DNA of 51,263 nucleotides, from the NCBI GenBank assembly GCA_036374435.1, contig DASUTU010000021.1:1-51263 (forward strand). The letters run 5' to 3'. The notes under the pieces were generated by a model that did not search any database, had not been told where the DNA came from, and saw only the letters and a list, made by a program, of their open reading frames with translations. This DNA comes from CALGFI01 sp036374435 (lineage in GTDB: Bacteria > Actinomycetota > UBA4738 > HRBIN12). Below, piece by piece: positions 1 through 7,550 of this stretch (the first letter of the stretch is position 1; each line of letters begins with the position of its first letter). A program made the translations under genes and the position numbers.

Positions 1-1
1 C

Positions 2-646
2 CGGACGGGGCTCTACCACTACTACGTCTGCTCGACCCGGTACCGATACGGGACCGAGCACTGTCCCGGCGTGCGGTTGCCGAAAGACGCACTCGAGGAG
101 GCTGTCATCGAGCAGATGCAGGAGGTCTACGCCGACAGCCCGCTTGACGAGCGAGCGCTCGCTGACGCGAGGGCTGAAGACATCCAACCGCTCGAGGACG
201 CCGCCCGACGGATGGCCGGCGTACGTCAGCAGCTCGCAGGCGCAAGACGATCGCTTGATCGCTACTTCGCTGCGTTCGAGGAGGGATCGCTCTCCCCCGC
301 CGACTGTCAGGAGCGGATCGCGAAGCTGAAGGCCCGGATCGACGCCCTGATCGCTGAGGAGGCTTCGCTCAGCGAACAGACCGCCGAAGGTGTCTCATAC
401 GCTCCGAGCGCCCTCGACGTCGCGGAGTGGGCGAAGGACCTCGGGACACTCCTCCGAGCCTGCACGGTCCAGCAGCGCAAGGCGCTGTTGCGTCTGCTGG
501 TGAAGGAACTCCGCGTGATGAGCAGGGAGGAGATCCTCCCCACCTACAAGGTCCCGGCGCTGGTTCGCGTACCGGAAGGTCAAGTGGAGACGAGCGGACT
601 CGAACCGCCGACCCCCTGCTTGCAAAGCAGGTGCTCTACCGACTGA
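2..646 (+). CDS. Serine recombinase, C-terminal part (5' end outside window)
   Basis: The frame is open from base 2, so the catalytic domain lies off the left edge. The visible part begins in a recombinase zinc-ribbon (a Cys near codon 10 and a Cys-Pro-Gly near codon 21), followed by an Arg/Glu-rich coiled coil (about residues 60-125) and the conserved Leu-rich end with an LRLLVKELRV stretch. This is the layout of large serine recombinases of phages and integrative elements. The last roughly 20 codons (585-646) are the antisense of a tRNA-Ala gene, so the protein's C-terminus is encoded by tRNA sequence. This suggests an element end at the tRNA. Family call is firm; whether the full gene is intact cannot be seen. 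Confidence 0.85.
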   Translation, partial: RTGLYHYYVCSTRYRYGTEHCPGVRLPKDALEEAVIEQMQEVYADSPLDERALADARAEDIQPLEDAARRMAGVRQQLAGARRSLDRYFAAFEEGSLSPADCQERIAKLKARIDALIAEEASLSEQTAEGVSYAPSALDVAEWAKDLGTLLRACTVQQRKALLRLLVKELRVMSREEILPTYKVPALVRVPEGQVETSGLEPPTPCLQSRCSTD

Positions 647-657
647 GCTACGTCCCC
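585..657 (-). tRNA. tRNA-Ala (anticodon TGC)
   Basis: The reverse complement folds as a complete 73-nt cloverleaf. The acceptor stem GGGGACG pairs with CGTCTCC with one G-U pair. The anticodon stem-loop CTGCTTTGCAAGCAG gives anticodon TGC, and the T-arm contains GGTTCGAGTCC. The discriminator is A at 585 and no CCA follows, so the CCA end must be added by the nucleotidyltransferase encoded at 47661-49040. It overlaps the 3' end of the recombinase gene on the other strand. In many actinobacteria tRNA-Ala follows tRNA-Ile directly downstream of gyrA; here about 7 kb separates them. Confidence 0.95.
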
Positions 658-780
658 TGTTTCCGTCGGATCGAGTGTAGCCGGGCCGACCCCCAGGCAT
701 CAGGCAGTTCGACCCGTTTTCGCAGGTCGTGAGGGGGGTTCCCCTTCAGGCGGCCCCCGAAGCGCCGATACCTAGCAAGG

Positions 781-1759
781 ATGCTGGCATCCGAATTCCT
801 TCGCCGCGGGCTGCAACCGGTCACCCCTCGCCTGGGGGCGATGTTCCTCGTCGGCGGTGGGTTGGCCGCCAACGTGTACGCGTTGTTGCCGGGGCCGGAG
901 GAGATGAACCGCGCCGGGCTGGTGGCGGTCGGCTCGGCCGTGCTCGCGCTGGGGCGGTTCGCCTGGTTCCTTCCCTGGGAGCGATGGCCGTGGTGGGCGA
1001 ACCTGTGCCTGCTCCCCGTGGCCTTCACGCTCCTATCGATCGGCAACGTGATGAGCGGCTACGCGCCCTATTCGTACGGCAGCTCTACGTCGTGATCCAC
1101 GTCTGGCTCGGGATAGCGCATCGCCCCGGGACCTCCCTGTGGATCTCGCCGCTGATGGCCGTCTCGTACCTGACCCCTTTGCTCTTCCTCCCCGGAGATT
1201 TCGCGGCGGCCGCCGGTTCGTTCGCGCTGGTCCTGCCGACCTGCCTGATCGTGGCGGAGGCCCTGGCGCGGAGCCGGCGACGTCTCCTGCAGACCGAGGG
1301 GCAGCTGCGCGTCCACTCCTCCGAGCTGGAGCGAGCGAACCGGCCGACGGTCGAACGAGCGCGCGAGGTACGCTCGGTGCTCCACAAGCTTCGCAAGGTC
1401 GAGGCGCAGCTCCGGCGGCATCTCTCCGCCGGAAGCGAGGAGGCCGCACACGAGTCGCTCGCCCGGACCTAGGAGCTGGCGCGAAGGACGTGGGTGCGCT
1501 CCGGAGCTTGATGAAGGGTCTCCGACCTCCCGTGCTGGACGTCCGCGACGACGGCGTCGGCTTCGACCCGGATCGGCCGGCGGGCGATGGCTCGCTCGGC
1601 CACTACGGGTTGCTCGGGATGCAGCAGCGGGTCGAGATGGCGGGCGGCACGCTGGCGATCGGCCCGAACGCTCCGCGGGGAACGTGGGTGCACGTGGCCG
1701 TCCCTCACGACGGGCTCGAGGGGGGCGTCGTCGCCTATCCCGGCGATGGCCGAAGGTGA
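781..1759 (+). pseudogene. Decayed membrane sensor histidine kinase
   Basis: Three collinear pieces of one kinase lie in three frames. Frame 1 (781 to about 1078) encodes an ATG start and hydrophobic segments, then shifts near 1078 into frame 3, which continues the membrane region and a coiled-coil linker to a TAG at 1470-1472. Frame 2 (about 1480-1759) carries the end of the dimerisation region (LRPPVLD) joined directly to a G1-box-like VRDDGVGFDP and the final GHYGLLGMQQRVEMAGG part of the HATPase domain. The phospho-acceptor His region and the N-box are missing, so an internal deletion plus two frame changes have occurred. The remaining domain most resembles NarL-type (HisKA_3) kinases. 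No response regulator is adjacent. Confidence 0.8.
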
Positions 1760-1766
1760 CCCCTCG

Positions 1767-2411
1767 TCAAGGGGAGGGACTGGGCGTGGGCGAAGGGCTG
1801 GGCGTGGGCGAAGGGCTGGGCGTGGGGCTGGGCGAGGGACTGGGTGAGGGACTGGGCGAGGGCGTCGGCGTGACTCCCGGCAACGGCTGGTCGATCGTGC
1901 CCGAGTCCGGAACCCGGTCGATGCAGGGTCTCGCGCACGAGGACCCGGAGAACAACGTCGCCGCCGACCATCGGTAGACCAACCGGTTCGGTCCGACCGA
2001 CAACCTCCACAGGGGGATCCGAACGGCGAACGCCCGGCCGCCCGCCTTGCCCGCGGGAACCGGCCCGAGTTCGCGCACCGCGCCGCCTCTCCGGACGCGG
2101 TAGAGCGTGGCCCGGAGCCTGCGCCCGTCCGAACGCACGACGGCCCGGAAGTCGAACGCGTCGTCGGCCCGCGTGTCGAGCTCGACGACGACGTATCCGA
2201 GGTCCCAGAGCTGCGCGATCGTCCACCGGCCGAACGTGACGATCCGCCATCTCGGAGGGCCTTCATCGTGCCGCAGTCGCACGGTCGACACGTCGAGGAT
2301 CCCCTTCGTGTCGTTGGGATCTTCGACCGGCTCGTGGCGCGCCGAGGCCGCCGATCCGAACGTGACGAGGCCGACCACGAGCGCCGCAAGGCCGGCTCGC
2401 GCGAGCCTCAT
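1767..2411 (-). CDS. Secreted protein with TPSPSP-repeat tail
   Basis: 214 residues. Residues 1-24 look like a Sec signal peptide (Arg at positions 2 and 5, a hydrophobic core, Ala-Ser-Ala before the cleavage site). Residues about 35-170 form a beta-rich domain of no recognised family, with an Asp-rich stretch and two late Cys (SSCARPC) that could form a disulfide. The last roughly 35 residues are a Thr-Pro-Ser-Pro low-complexity tail, typical of wall-spanning or glycosylated linkers. The ATG overlaps the stop of the upstream MauE-like gene (ATGA), so it is translationally coupled to and probably works with that operon. Function unknown. Confidence 0.75.
   Translation of the reverse strand: MRLARAGLAALVVGLVTFGSAASARHEPVEDPNDTKGILDVSTVRLRHDEGPPRWRIVTFGRWTIAQLWDLGYVVVELDTRADDAFDFRAVVRSDGRRLRATLYRVRRGGAVRELGPVPAGKAGGRAFAVRIPLWRLSVGPNRLVYRWSAATLFSGSSCARPCIDRVPDSGTIDQPLPGVTPTPSPSPSPSPSPSPTPSPSPTPSPSPTPSPSP
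1775..1866. repeat. Tandem GGGCTGGGCG(A/T)-type low-complexity repeat
   Basis: Imperfect tandem units of 12 and 18 bases built from GGGACTGGGCG, GGGCGAA and GGGCTGGGCG modules. On the minus strand they encode the TPSPSP tail of the secreted protein. Such repeats vary in copy number by slippage. They are coding repeats, not a CRISPR array. Confidence 0.8.
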
Positions 2412-3541
2412 CGGCCCGGGTCCCTGCGGGCCAGCGTCATCGCCGACCGGGCCGCCAACGCCGCGAGCACGAGCCCGGCGACCACCAGGAACGCCGGCAC
2501 GAGCTCGACGCCGGTGGGGACGCCGAGCGGATCAGCGGCGGCGGCGTCGGTGCCGGCTCGCCAGGCCACCGCCGCCACGAGCCCCAGCGCCCCGTTCCGG
2601 GCCAGGAGGAGGCGATAGTCGCGGACCGCCGCCCTGCCGAAACAGCCACACTCCAGCCGCCGCCCCACGCGGACCCGCGCCGCCACGATCGCCCCGGAGA
2701 ACGCCGCCAGGACCACGATGGATGCCAGGCCGGCCGACGACGGCCTCCCCACAACCGGAAGGGCCGCGAGCGAGAGCTCGACCAGCGGGACCCCGATCGC
2801 GGCGGTCCGTTCCAGCGGCGCGGGGAGCCGGTAGGCCGCGAGCGCCCGGCGCCAGCGTTCGGCGCGGAGCAGCTTCATGCCGGCGGCCGCGGCGAACGTG
2901 ACGGCGAGCGCCGCGGAGGCGGCGGCCCCGAGCTCCTCACCGCTCGGCCGGCGAACCGATCCGACGGCCGCGATGACCACGGCCACCAGCACCGCGGCGT
3001 GCGCCGCCCGCCACCCCACCCACGCCGAGGCCCGCGCGAGCGAGCCGACCAGCGCCGAGCTCTCCTCCGGCGTCCGCGCCCCGAACGCCGCCACCGCCCC
3101 GAGGCCTCTGGCCACGCCGAACGGCGCCAGGAGGGCCGCCCCCAGCAGCGGCCGGCCGCCGGCCAGCGCGGCCGTCGAAACGACGACGAACGTCCCGTGG
3201 GTGAGGTAGGTGAAGAACCCCACGCCGAGCCCGAGCCCGTACAGGAAGGAGGCGGGACCGAACGGGAAGAACGTTCGCCACCAGTCCGGGACCTGCCGGC
3301 GGAGCTGCGGCACCGGCACCGGCACGCCGAACGCCTCGCGGGCCGCGTACAGCGCGGCGATCCCGACGATCGCGGCGGCGCCGGCGCCGCCCCAGGGCGC
3401 ATGGAGCAGCGCGCCGACGCCGCCGAGCGCCGCGCCGAAGGCCGACGCCGCCACGGCCGCGCCGGCCACGTGCACGAGCAGGAAGACCGCCCATCTCCCT
3501 CGGCTGCCCCCGTGGACCACGGGGGTGATGGTCTCCACCAT
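2408..3541 (-). CDS. MauE/DoxX-like membrane protein with extra N-terminal membrane domain
   Basis: 377 residues with many hydrophobic helices. The C-terminal part (about residues 210-370) has the MauE pattern: a KLLRAERWRRALAAYRLP segment, several helices, and LECGCFGR with a CxC pair. MauE helps methylamine dehydrogenase light-chain maturation, probably by supporting disulfide formation. The N-terminal roughly 200 residues add about five more membrane segments of unknown role. The ATG lies 9 bases after the preceding small frame and the stop overlaps the next gene. Its neighbours are MauA- and MauD-like genes, supporting a disulfide-maturation job for a secreted Cys-rich partner rather than methylamine oxidation. 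Confidence 0.75.
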   Translation of the reverse strand: MVETITPVVHGGSRGRWAVFLLVHVAGAAVAASAFGAALGGVGALLHAPWGGAGAAAIVGIAALYAAREAFGVPVPVPQLRRQVPDWWRTFFPFGPASFLYGLGLGVGFFTYLTHGTFVVVSTAALAGGRPLLGAALLAPFGVARGLGAVAAFGARTPEESSALVGSLARASAWVGWRAAHAAVLVAVVIAAVGSVRRPSGEELGAAASAALAVTFAAAAGMKLLRAERWRRALAAYRLPAPLERTAAIGVPLVELSLAALPVVGRPSSAGLASIVVLAAFSGAIVAARVRVGRRLECGCFGRAAVRDYRLLLARNGALGLVAAVAWRAGTDAAAADPLGVPTGVELVPAFLVVAGLVLAALAARSAMTLARRDPGR

Positions 3542-3550
3542 CGACAGCCC

Positions 3551-3628
3551 TCAGGGCCCGAACAGGGCGGTCAGCCCGGCCAGCACCGAGGCGGCCACGA
3601 CCGCCGCCGTGAGCGCGGCGTCTAACAC
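3551..3628 (-). CDS. Possible 25-residue hydrophobic peptide in the mau-like operon
   Basis: A GTG overlaps the stop of the MauA-like gene (GTGTTAG), and the frame runs 25 codons to a TGA 9 bases before the MauE-like ATG. The peptide is almost wholly Ala/Val/Leu and would span the membrane once. It exactly fills the only gap in an otherwise overlapping operon, which favours it being translated. A peptide this short can arise by chance in GC-rich DNA, so this is a weak call. Confidence 0.3.
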   Translation of the reverse strand: MLDAALTAAVVAASVLAGLTALFGP

Positions 3629-4149
3629 CGGACGTTGAGCTCCCGATAGGCGATGCAGAACACGCGGAGCCCGCGCGGGCAGTAACCGCGCACCGCACCA
3701 TCACCGTTGATCCGGGTGGTCGACGGCGAGCAGCAGTCCGAGATGTGCCGGATCCGGCCGCCGCAACAGCGGCTCCACCCGCCGCCGTACCGGGGGTTCC
3801 GAACGAACGGGTAGCGCTCGGGGACGACGGACTGACACACCTTCCGGCGCGTCTGCCGTGCCGGATACAGGTAGATGAAGCCGTTGTCGTCGACCGGATG
3901 GCCGTGTGTCGGGTGCACCGGGAACCCCCATCGGTCGATCCGGGTGTGGGGCGCGTACGGATGCGGACAGGACCCGGTGGTGAAGATGTGACCGCAGATG
4001 TGGTGCGCCTCGGCGCGTTCGGGAGCCAGGGCCACGGCCACCATCGGCCCGCCGGCGAGGGCCACCACAGCCCGCCCGAGCCGTCCTAGGAACGAGCGAC
4101 GGCTGACCCGCCGGGCGAGCTCGGTCCCCGCGCGTTCGACCCGCCCCAT
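3622..4149 (-). CDS. Methylamine dehydrogenase light chain-like Cys-rich protein, Tat-exported
   Basis: 175 residues. The N-terminus has a twin-arginine motif SRRSFLGRLG (about residues 16-25) and a hydrophobic segment ending near ALAPERAEA, so export is by Tat, as for true MauA. The mature part has ten Cys, including SRCCGG, DCC, GYC and FC pairs, matching the disulfide-rich fold of the MADH light chain. Only two Trp were seen (RWGF and GGGW) and none follows the CCGG block, so the usual tryptophan tryptophylquinone pair is doubtful. No heavy chain (MauB) is nearby. The ATG at 4149 overlaps the MauD-like stop by one base. Likely a redox or structural homologue, not a working MADH; function unknown. 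Confidence 0.7.
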   Translation of the reverse strand: MGRVERAGTELARRVSRRSFLGRLGRAVVALAGGPMVAVALAPERAEAHHICGHIFTTGSCPHPYAPHTRIDRWGFPVHPTHGHPVDDNGFIYLYPARQTRRKVCQSVVPERYPFVRNPRYGGGWSRCCGGRIRHISDCCSPSTTRINGDGAVRGYCPRGLRVFCIAYRELNVRC

Positions 4150-4658
4150 CAGCTCACCCGGCGCTCCCCCGCCTCGGCGATCCGCCGCCGAGAGGTGTCG
4201 ATGAGGCCTTCGACCTGTTCGAGCGAGTTCACGGTGCCTTTCGCGCGGACCACTCCCAGCTCGTCCAGAACGACCACGAACGGCACTCCGGGGACGTCGT
4301 AGGTTTCCTCGAGTCGAGGGTCGGACACCACCTGGAGCATCAGGCCGGCCGCCGCGGCCGCCGCCGGCAGCGACGGGAGCACCTCCTCGCAGATGGGACA
4401 CGTCCGCGAGACGAGCGCGACCAAGCGTTCGGAGCCCGGCCCGCCCACCAGGATGGCCGAGCCGTCGTGGCCTCGGGCATCGCTCACCGGCGGGGCCGAG
4501 CCGATCTCCGGGCCTTCGTCATCGGCCTCGAGCGCCCCCATCGGCCCCAGCCGAAGGTGCAGGACTCCCACTTGCCGCGCCAACGCCACGATCACCACCG
4601 TGAGTACGGCGAGCAGGATCCACTGGACGACGAATGCCGCAGCCCACCATCCCGACAC
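4149..4658 (-). CDS. MauD-like thioredoxin-fold protein
   Basis: 169 residues. A membrane helix (about residues 5-27) is followed by the MauD signature VGVLHLRLGPMGAL and a thioredoxin-like domain with a CPIC active site near residue 90 and a cis-Pro-like VPGVPFVVV. MauD is a membrane-anchored, outward-facing disulfide oxidoreductase or isomerase needed for MADH light-chain folding. The GTG start has a purine-rich GAGGAGGAG in the tail of the upstream gene. Its stop overlaps the ATG of the MauA-like gene, placing it just before its probable substrate. Confidence 0.8.
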   Translation of the reverse strand: MSGWWAAAFVVQWILLAVLTVVIVALARQVGVLHLRLGPMGALEADDEGPEIGSAPPVSDARGHDGSAILVGGPGSERLVALVSRTCPICEEVLPSLPAAAAAAGLMLQVVSDPRLEETYDVPGVPFVVVLDELGVVRAKGTVNSLEQVEGLIDTSRRRIAEAGERRVS

Positions 4659-4664
4659 GCGCGG

Positions 4665-5279
4665 CTACTCCTCCTCGACCGCAGCGGCGGCGGGTTCGGA
4701 GGACGGAGCTGCCAGGGAGGAGGGAGCCGTCCACATCGGGTCGCCGTTCTTGCCGAGGAACTGCAGGACCGGGGTCCCGTCCCCGGTCAGCCCCATGATC
4801 GCCCGGAGCTCGCCGTCGGCGTTCAGGAGCCGCAAGATCGGGGAGCCTTCGGCCGCGAGGCCCAGCCGGGCGCGGACCTTGCCGTCCTGGTCCTGGAGCG
4901 AGATCGTCGGCGATCCCTGCTGGGCGAGCGAATACACGAACCCCAGCTCACCGTCCTTGTTCCGCAGCGCGAGGGTGGGGGACCCCTCGGACCCCAATCC
5001 GAACTTCGCCCGGACCTTCCCGTTGTGGTCCACCATCGCCAGGCTGGCCGAGCCGTCGGAGAACAGGCCGAACGTGGCCCGCACCTTGCCTTCGTCGTCG
5101 GCGATGGCCAGCCCCGCCGACCCGTCCGGCTGGACCCCGTACCGGGCTCGGAGCTTCTCGTCCGGGCCGTAGAACGACAGGTACGGAAGGTCGTCGTTCG
5201 TGACGCCGAAGCGGGCCCGGACCCGTCCCTCCGAGTCCTCGATCTCGATCTCGCCCGCCCGGATGACCCGCTTCCTCAT
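4665..5279 (-). CDS. Solenoid-like protein of exact 23-residue repeats
   Basis: 204 residues and no recognised family. A unit of the form (D/N)xxGKVRAxFGLxxDGSPxLxL recurs with the Gly/Glu of G-K-V at residues 18, 41, 64, 87, 110, 133, 156 and 179, an exact 23-residue period. The alternating short hydrophobic strands and Gly turns suggest a beta-solenoid or beta-sheet stack. There is no signal peptide or membrane helix; the Ala/Glu-rich tail from about residue 185 ends AAAAVEEE. It is the first gene of the mau-like operon, 6 bases before the MauD-like start. Function unknown; a scaffold or ligand-binding surface is a guess. Confidence 0.75.
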   Translation of the reverse strand: MRKRVIRAGEIEIEDSEGRVRARFGVTNDDLPYLSFYGPDEKLRARYGVQPDGSAGLAIADDEGKVRATFGLFSDGSASLAMVDHNGKVRAKFGLGSEGSPTLALRNKDGELGFVYSLAQQGSPTISLQDQDGKVRARLGLAAEGSPILRLLNADGELRAIMGLTGDGTPVLQFLGKNGDPMWTAPSSLAAPSSEPAAAAVEEE

Positions 5280-5525
5280 CGAACCGCCCCTGTTCGCTCG
5301 AACCTACGCGTCCGCCGAAGTCTAGGACGGCCGGCGCGCCGAGAGCGCCACAACGGCAGAAGATCGATGCGAACCCGGGGATTCGGTCAGGGATCGGGAC
5401 GCCGGATGGACCGAGTCCCGGTCCGAGAAGCGAGAAACCGCCACGACCCGAAGGTCGCAGCGGCCTCTCATGGCGGACTGTACGAGGCTGGCGTCGAAGC
5501 GGTCAAGCCCAGGAGGACGATCTTG

Positions 5526-6638
5526 TCACTCTTTCCCGAGTCGTTCGCGGCGCAGCGTCGAGGCCTCGAGGCGTGCGGGCACGGGATCGACGCCGATCCC
5601 CGGTCCGTCGGGGACCCGCATCGTGCCGTCGGGGGCCAGCACGAACGGGTCGGTGAGGTCCTGGGGGAAATACCGGCGGCTGGCGCTGGTGTCCCCGGGC
5701 AGGGTGAACCCCGGCATGGCCGCCAGCGCCAGATTGACGGCCCGGCCGACGCCCGTCTCCAACATGCCGCCGCACCACACGGGCACGCCCTGGGTCGCGC
5801 AGACGTCGTGGACGCGCCTCGCCTCCAGCAGCCCGCCCACCCGTCCCTGCTTGATGTTGACGATCCGGCACGCCCCGAGCTCGATCGCCGCCGCCGCGCC
5901 CGCAGCCGAGCGGATCGACTCGTCCAGGCAGACCGGCGTGGCGATCTCGGCCTGGAGCTTGGCGTGGTCTGCGAGGTCGTCGTGATGGAGGGGCTGCTCC
6001 ACCATGAGCAGCTCGCACGGGTCGAGCGACCGGAACACGTTCGCGTCGGCCAGCGTGTACGCGGCGTTGGCGTCCACCGAGAGCACGGCGTTCGGATGTG
6101 CCTCGCGGACGGCGCGAACCGGCCGCACGTCCGCCCCCGGCTCGATCTTGAGCTTGATCCGCCGGTATCCCTCGGCAAGGTAGCCCTCGACCTGGGCGAG
6201 GAGCGCCCCGACGCTCGGCGCGATGCCGATCGACACGCCGCACTCCACGCGATCTCGCTCGGCGCCGAGGAACCCGGCCAGGGAGCGCCCCTCCTCGCGC
6301 AGCGTCGCGTCCAGGACCGCGTTCACCAGGGTCGCCTTCGCCATGCGGTGGCCGCGGACGAACCCGAAGACCCGATCCAGGTCGTCGGGGACCACGTCCC
6401 CCGCGGCGAGCAGCGCGGGGACCAAGAGGTCCCGCAGGACCAGCCACACCCCGTCGTTCCACTCCTCGGAGAAGTCCGGCTCCGGTCCGGCGACACATTC
6501 GCCCCAGCCCACGGCGTGATCGGTCTCGATCCGGGCCAGCACACACTCCTTGCGCGCCATCTCGCCGAAGCTGGTTCGGAACGGCCGGACCAGCGGCAGC
6601 CCGACCAGTCTCAGCTCGACGGATCGCACCCGGGTCAC
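5526..6638 (-). CDS. menC: o-Succinylbenzoate synthase
   Basis: 370 residues of the enolase superfamily. It dehydrates SHCHC to o-succinylbenzoate in menaquinone synthesis. Visible catalytic elements: the Lys pair in RRIKLKIEPG, metal ligands in SVDANAAYT, MVEQPLHHDD and CLDESI, and the general-base Lys in NIKQGRVGG. The GTG at 6638 overlaps the stop of the GNAT gene (GTGA) and gives the family's usual length; an open extension upstream is the antisense-like tail of the GNAT frame. Promiscuous N-succinylamino acid racemase activity is known for this subfamily and is possible. The rest of the men genes lie about 23 kb away. Confidence 0.9.
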   Translation of the reverse strand: MTRVRSVELRLVGLPLVRPFRTSFGEMARKECVLARIETDHAVGWGECVAGPEPDFSEEWNDGVWLVLRDLLVPALLAAGDVVPDDLDRVFGFVRGHRMAKATLVNAVLDATLREEGRSLAGFLGAERDRVECGVSIGIAPSVGALLAQVEGYLAEGYRRIKLKIEPGADVRPVRAVREAHPNAVLSVDANAAYTLADANVFRSLDPCELLMVEQPLHHDDLADHAKLQAEIATPVCLDESIRSAAGAAAAIELGACRIVNIKQGRVGGLLEARRVHDVCATQGVPVWCGGMLETGVGRAVNLALAAMPGFTLPGDTSASRRYFPQDLTDPFVLAPDGTMRVPDGPGIGVDPVPARLEASTLRRERLGKE

Positions 6639-7456
6639 GCCGCGGCCTCCGGGTCGGCACCGAAGACGTAGGCGCCCCGGTCCCGCAGGAACGACAGCCC
6701 CAGCAGGCCGCGGCCGAGGCACTCCTCGGCGGCGTCGGCCACCTGATCGCGCCACCGCCGGGCGAGCTCCGGATCGGCCGCCCGCAGGGCGGCGTGGTCG
6801 CCCGGGATCTCGAGCAGGAGCACGGGGCGGTCGGCGCGTTCACGGACCGGCCGGCCGGCCTCGTCTCGACGGAGGATCGCCGCCGCCCCGGCGGTCTCCA
6901 CGGACCGCAGCCCGGGCGTTCGCTCCAGGTCCCACCGGACGAAGAACCGGTCGCTGCGATCGCCCCGGTTCAGGGCGTCGCGCATCTCGCCGTAGAAGTC
7001 GCGTTCGAACCGCACGATCGTCGTTCCGAGCTTGTGCAGGTTGAGGTGAGCATTGCGCGCTACGAGAGGATCGAACGTCCAACGGACCACGCCGATCCCC
7101 AGGTCGAGCGCCTGCGCCCGCTGGGCGAGCTTGAGGGCGTAGCCCACGCCGCGGTGCCGACGATCGGGGACGGTGGCCAACATGTGGGAGTGGACGTGGA
7201 TCTCACGGCCGGGCCCCGCGCCGAACCAGCCCAGCACGTACCCGATGAGCTCCTCCCCGGAGAACGCGCCGTACGGCACGTTGCCGCTCTCGCCGAGCGC
7301 GCGGATCATCTCGCGCGGCACCACCTGCTCCCCACCCCAGGTCTGCACCAGGACGTGCACGATGCGATCGGCGTCGTCGAGGGAGTCCAGCGGCCGGAGC
7401 TCGACGCCCGCGGCCGACGCGGCTCCATGCGCGAGCTCCCACGCCTGAGCAGTCAC
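6635..7456 (-). CDS. GNAT-family acetyltransferase (COG3375-like)
   Basis: 273 residues. An N-terminal GNAT fold with the acetyl-CoA loop DRRHRGVGYALKLAQRA (about residues 97-113) and a conserved C-terminal half typical of the family found next to menC / N-succinylamino acid racemase genes. The GTG at 7456 lies 8 bases after a TACACT -10 and has no ribosome-binding site, so the mRNA is probably leaderless. Its stop overlaps the menC start. Substrate unknown; the pairing suggests an N-acyl amino acid. Confidence 0.8.
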   Translation of the reverse strand: MTAQAWELAHGAASAAGVELRPLDSLDDADRIVHVLVQTWGGEQVVPREMIRALGESGNVPYGAFSGEELIGYVLGWFGAGPGREIHVHSHMLATVPDRRHRGVGYALKLAQRAQALDLGIGVVRWTFDPLVARNAHLNLHKLGTTIVRFERDFYGEMRDALNRGDRSDRFFVRWDLERTPGLRSVETAGAAAILRRDEAGRPVRERADRPVLLLEIPGDHAALRAADPELARRWRDQVADAAEECLGRGLLGLSFLRDRGAYVFGADPEAAA

Positions 7457-7464
7457 CGGCCGCG

Positions 7465-7470
7465 AGTGTA
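7465..7470 (-). promoter_or_regulatory. -10 element (TACACT) of GNAT-menC, leaderless
   Basis: TACACT on the minus strand, 8 bases before the GTG at 7456, the distance expected for transcription starting at the start codon. No clear -35 was recognised. Confidence 0.6.
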
Positions 7471-7497
7471 GCCCGGCGCGCCGAAGCCTCAGACGCC

Positions 7498-7526
7498 GAC
7501 GGGCCCGCGCTCAGCGCGGGCCCGTC
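7498..7526 (-). terminator. Strong GC hairpin between 7551-7724 gene and GNAT gene
   Basis: A perfect 13-bp inverted repeat (GACGGGCCCGCGC / GCGCGGGCCCGTC) with a 3-base loop at 7511-7513. It lies just after the stop of the small membrane-protein gene and just before the GNAT promoter. No T-run follows, as is common for actinobacterial terminators. Confidence 0.65.
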
Positions 7527-7550
7527 GCACCGTTCGGCTGGAGCGTTCGA

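Noticed and set aside
1775..1866. Possible CRISPR-like repeat array
   Set aside because: Units of 12 and 18 bases with no unique spacers; they encode a TPSPSP tail.
3622..4149. True methylamine dehydrogenase light chain
   Set aside because: No heavy chain or amicyanin, and only two Trp seen with none after the CCGG block; kept as a homologue only.
4467..6671. Very long open frame on the plus strand
   Set aside because: It is antisense to menC and the mau-like genes; its Pro/Arg/Gly-rich product has no family and the minus-strand genes are well supported.
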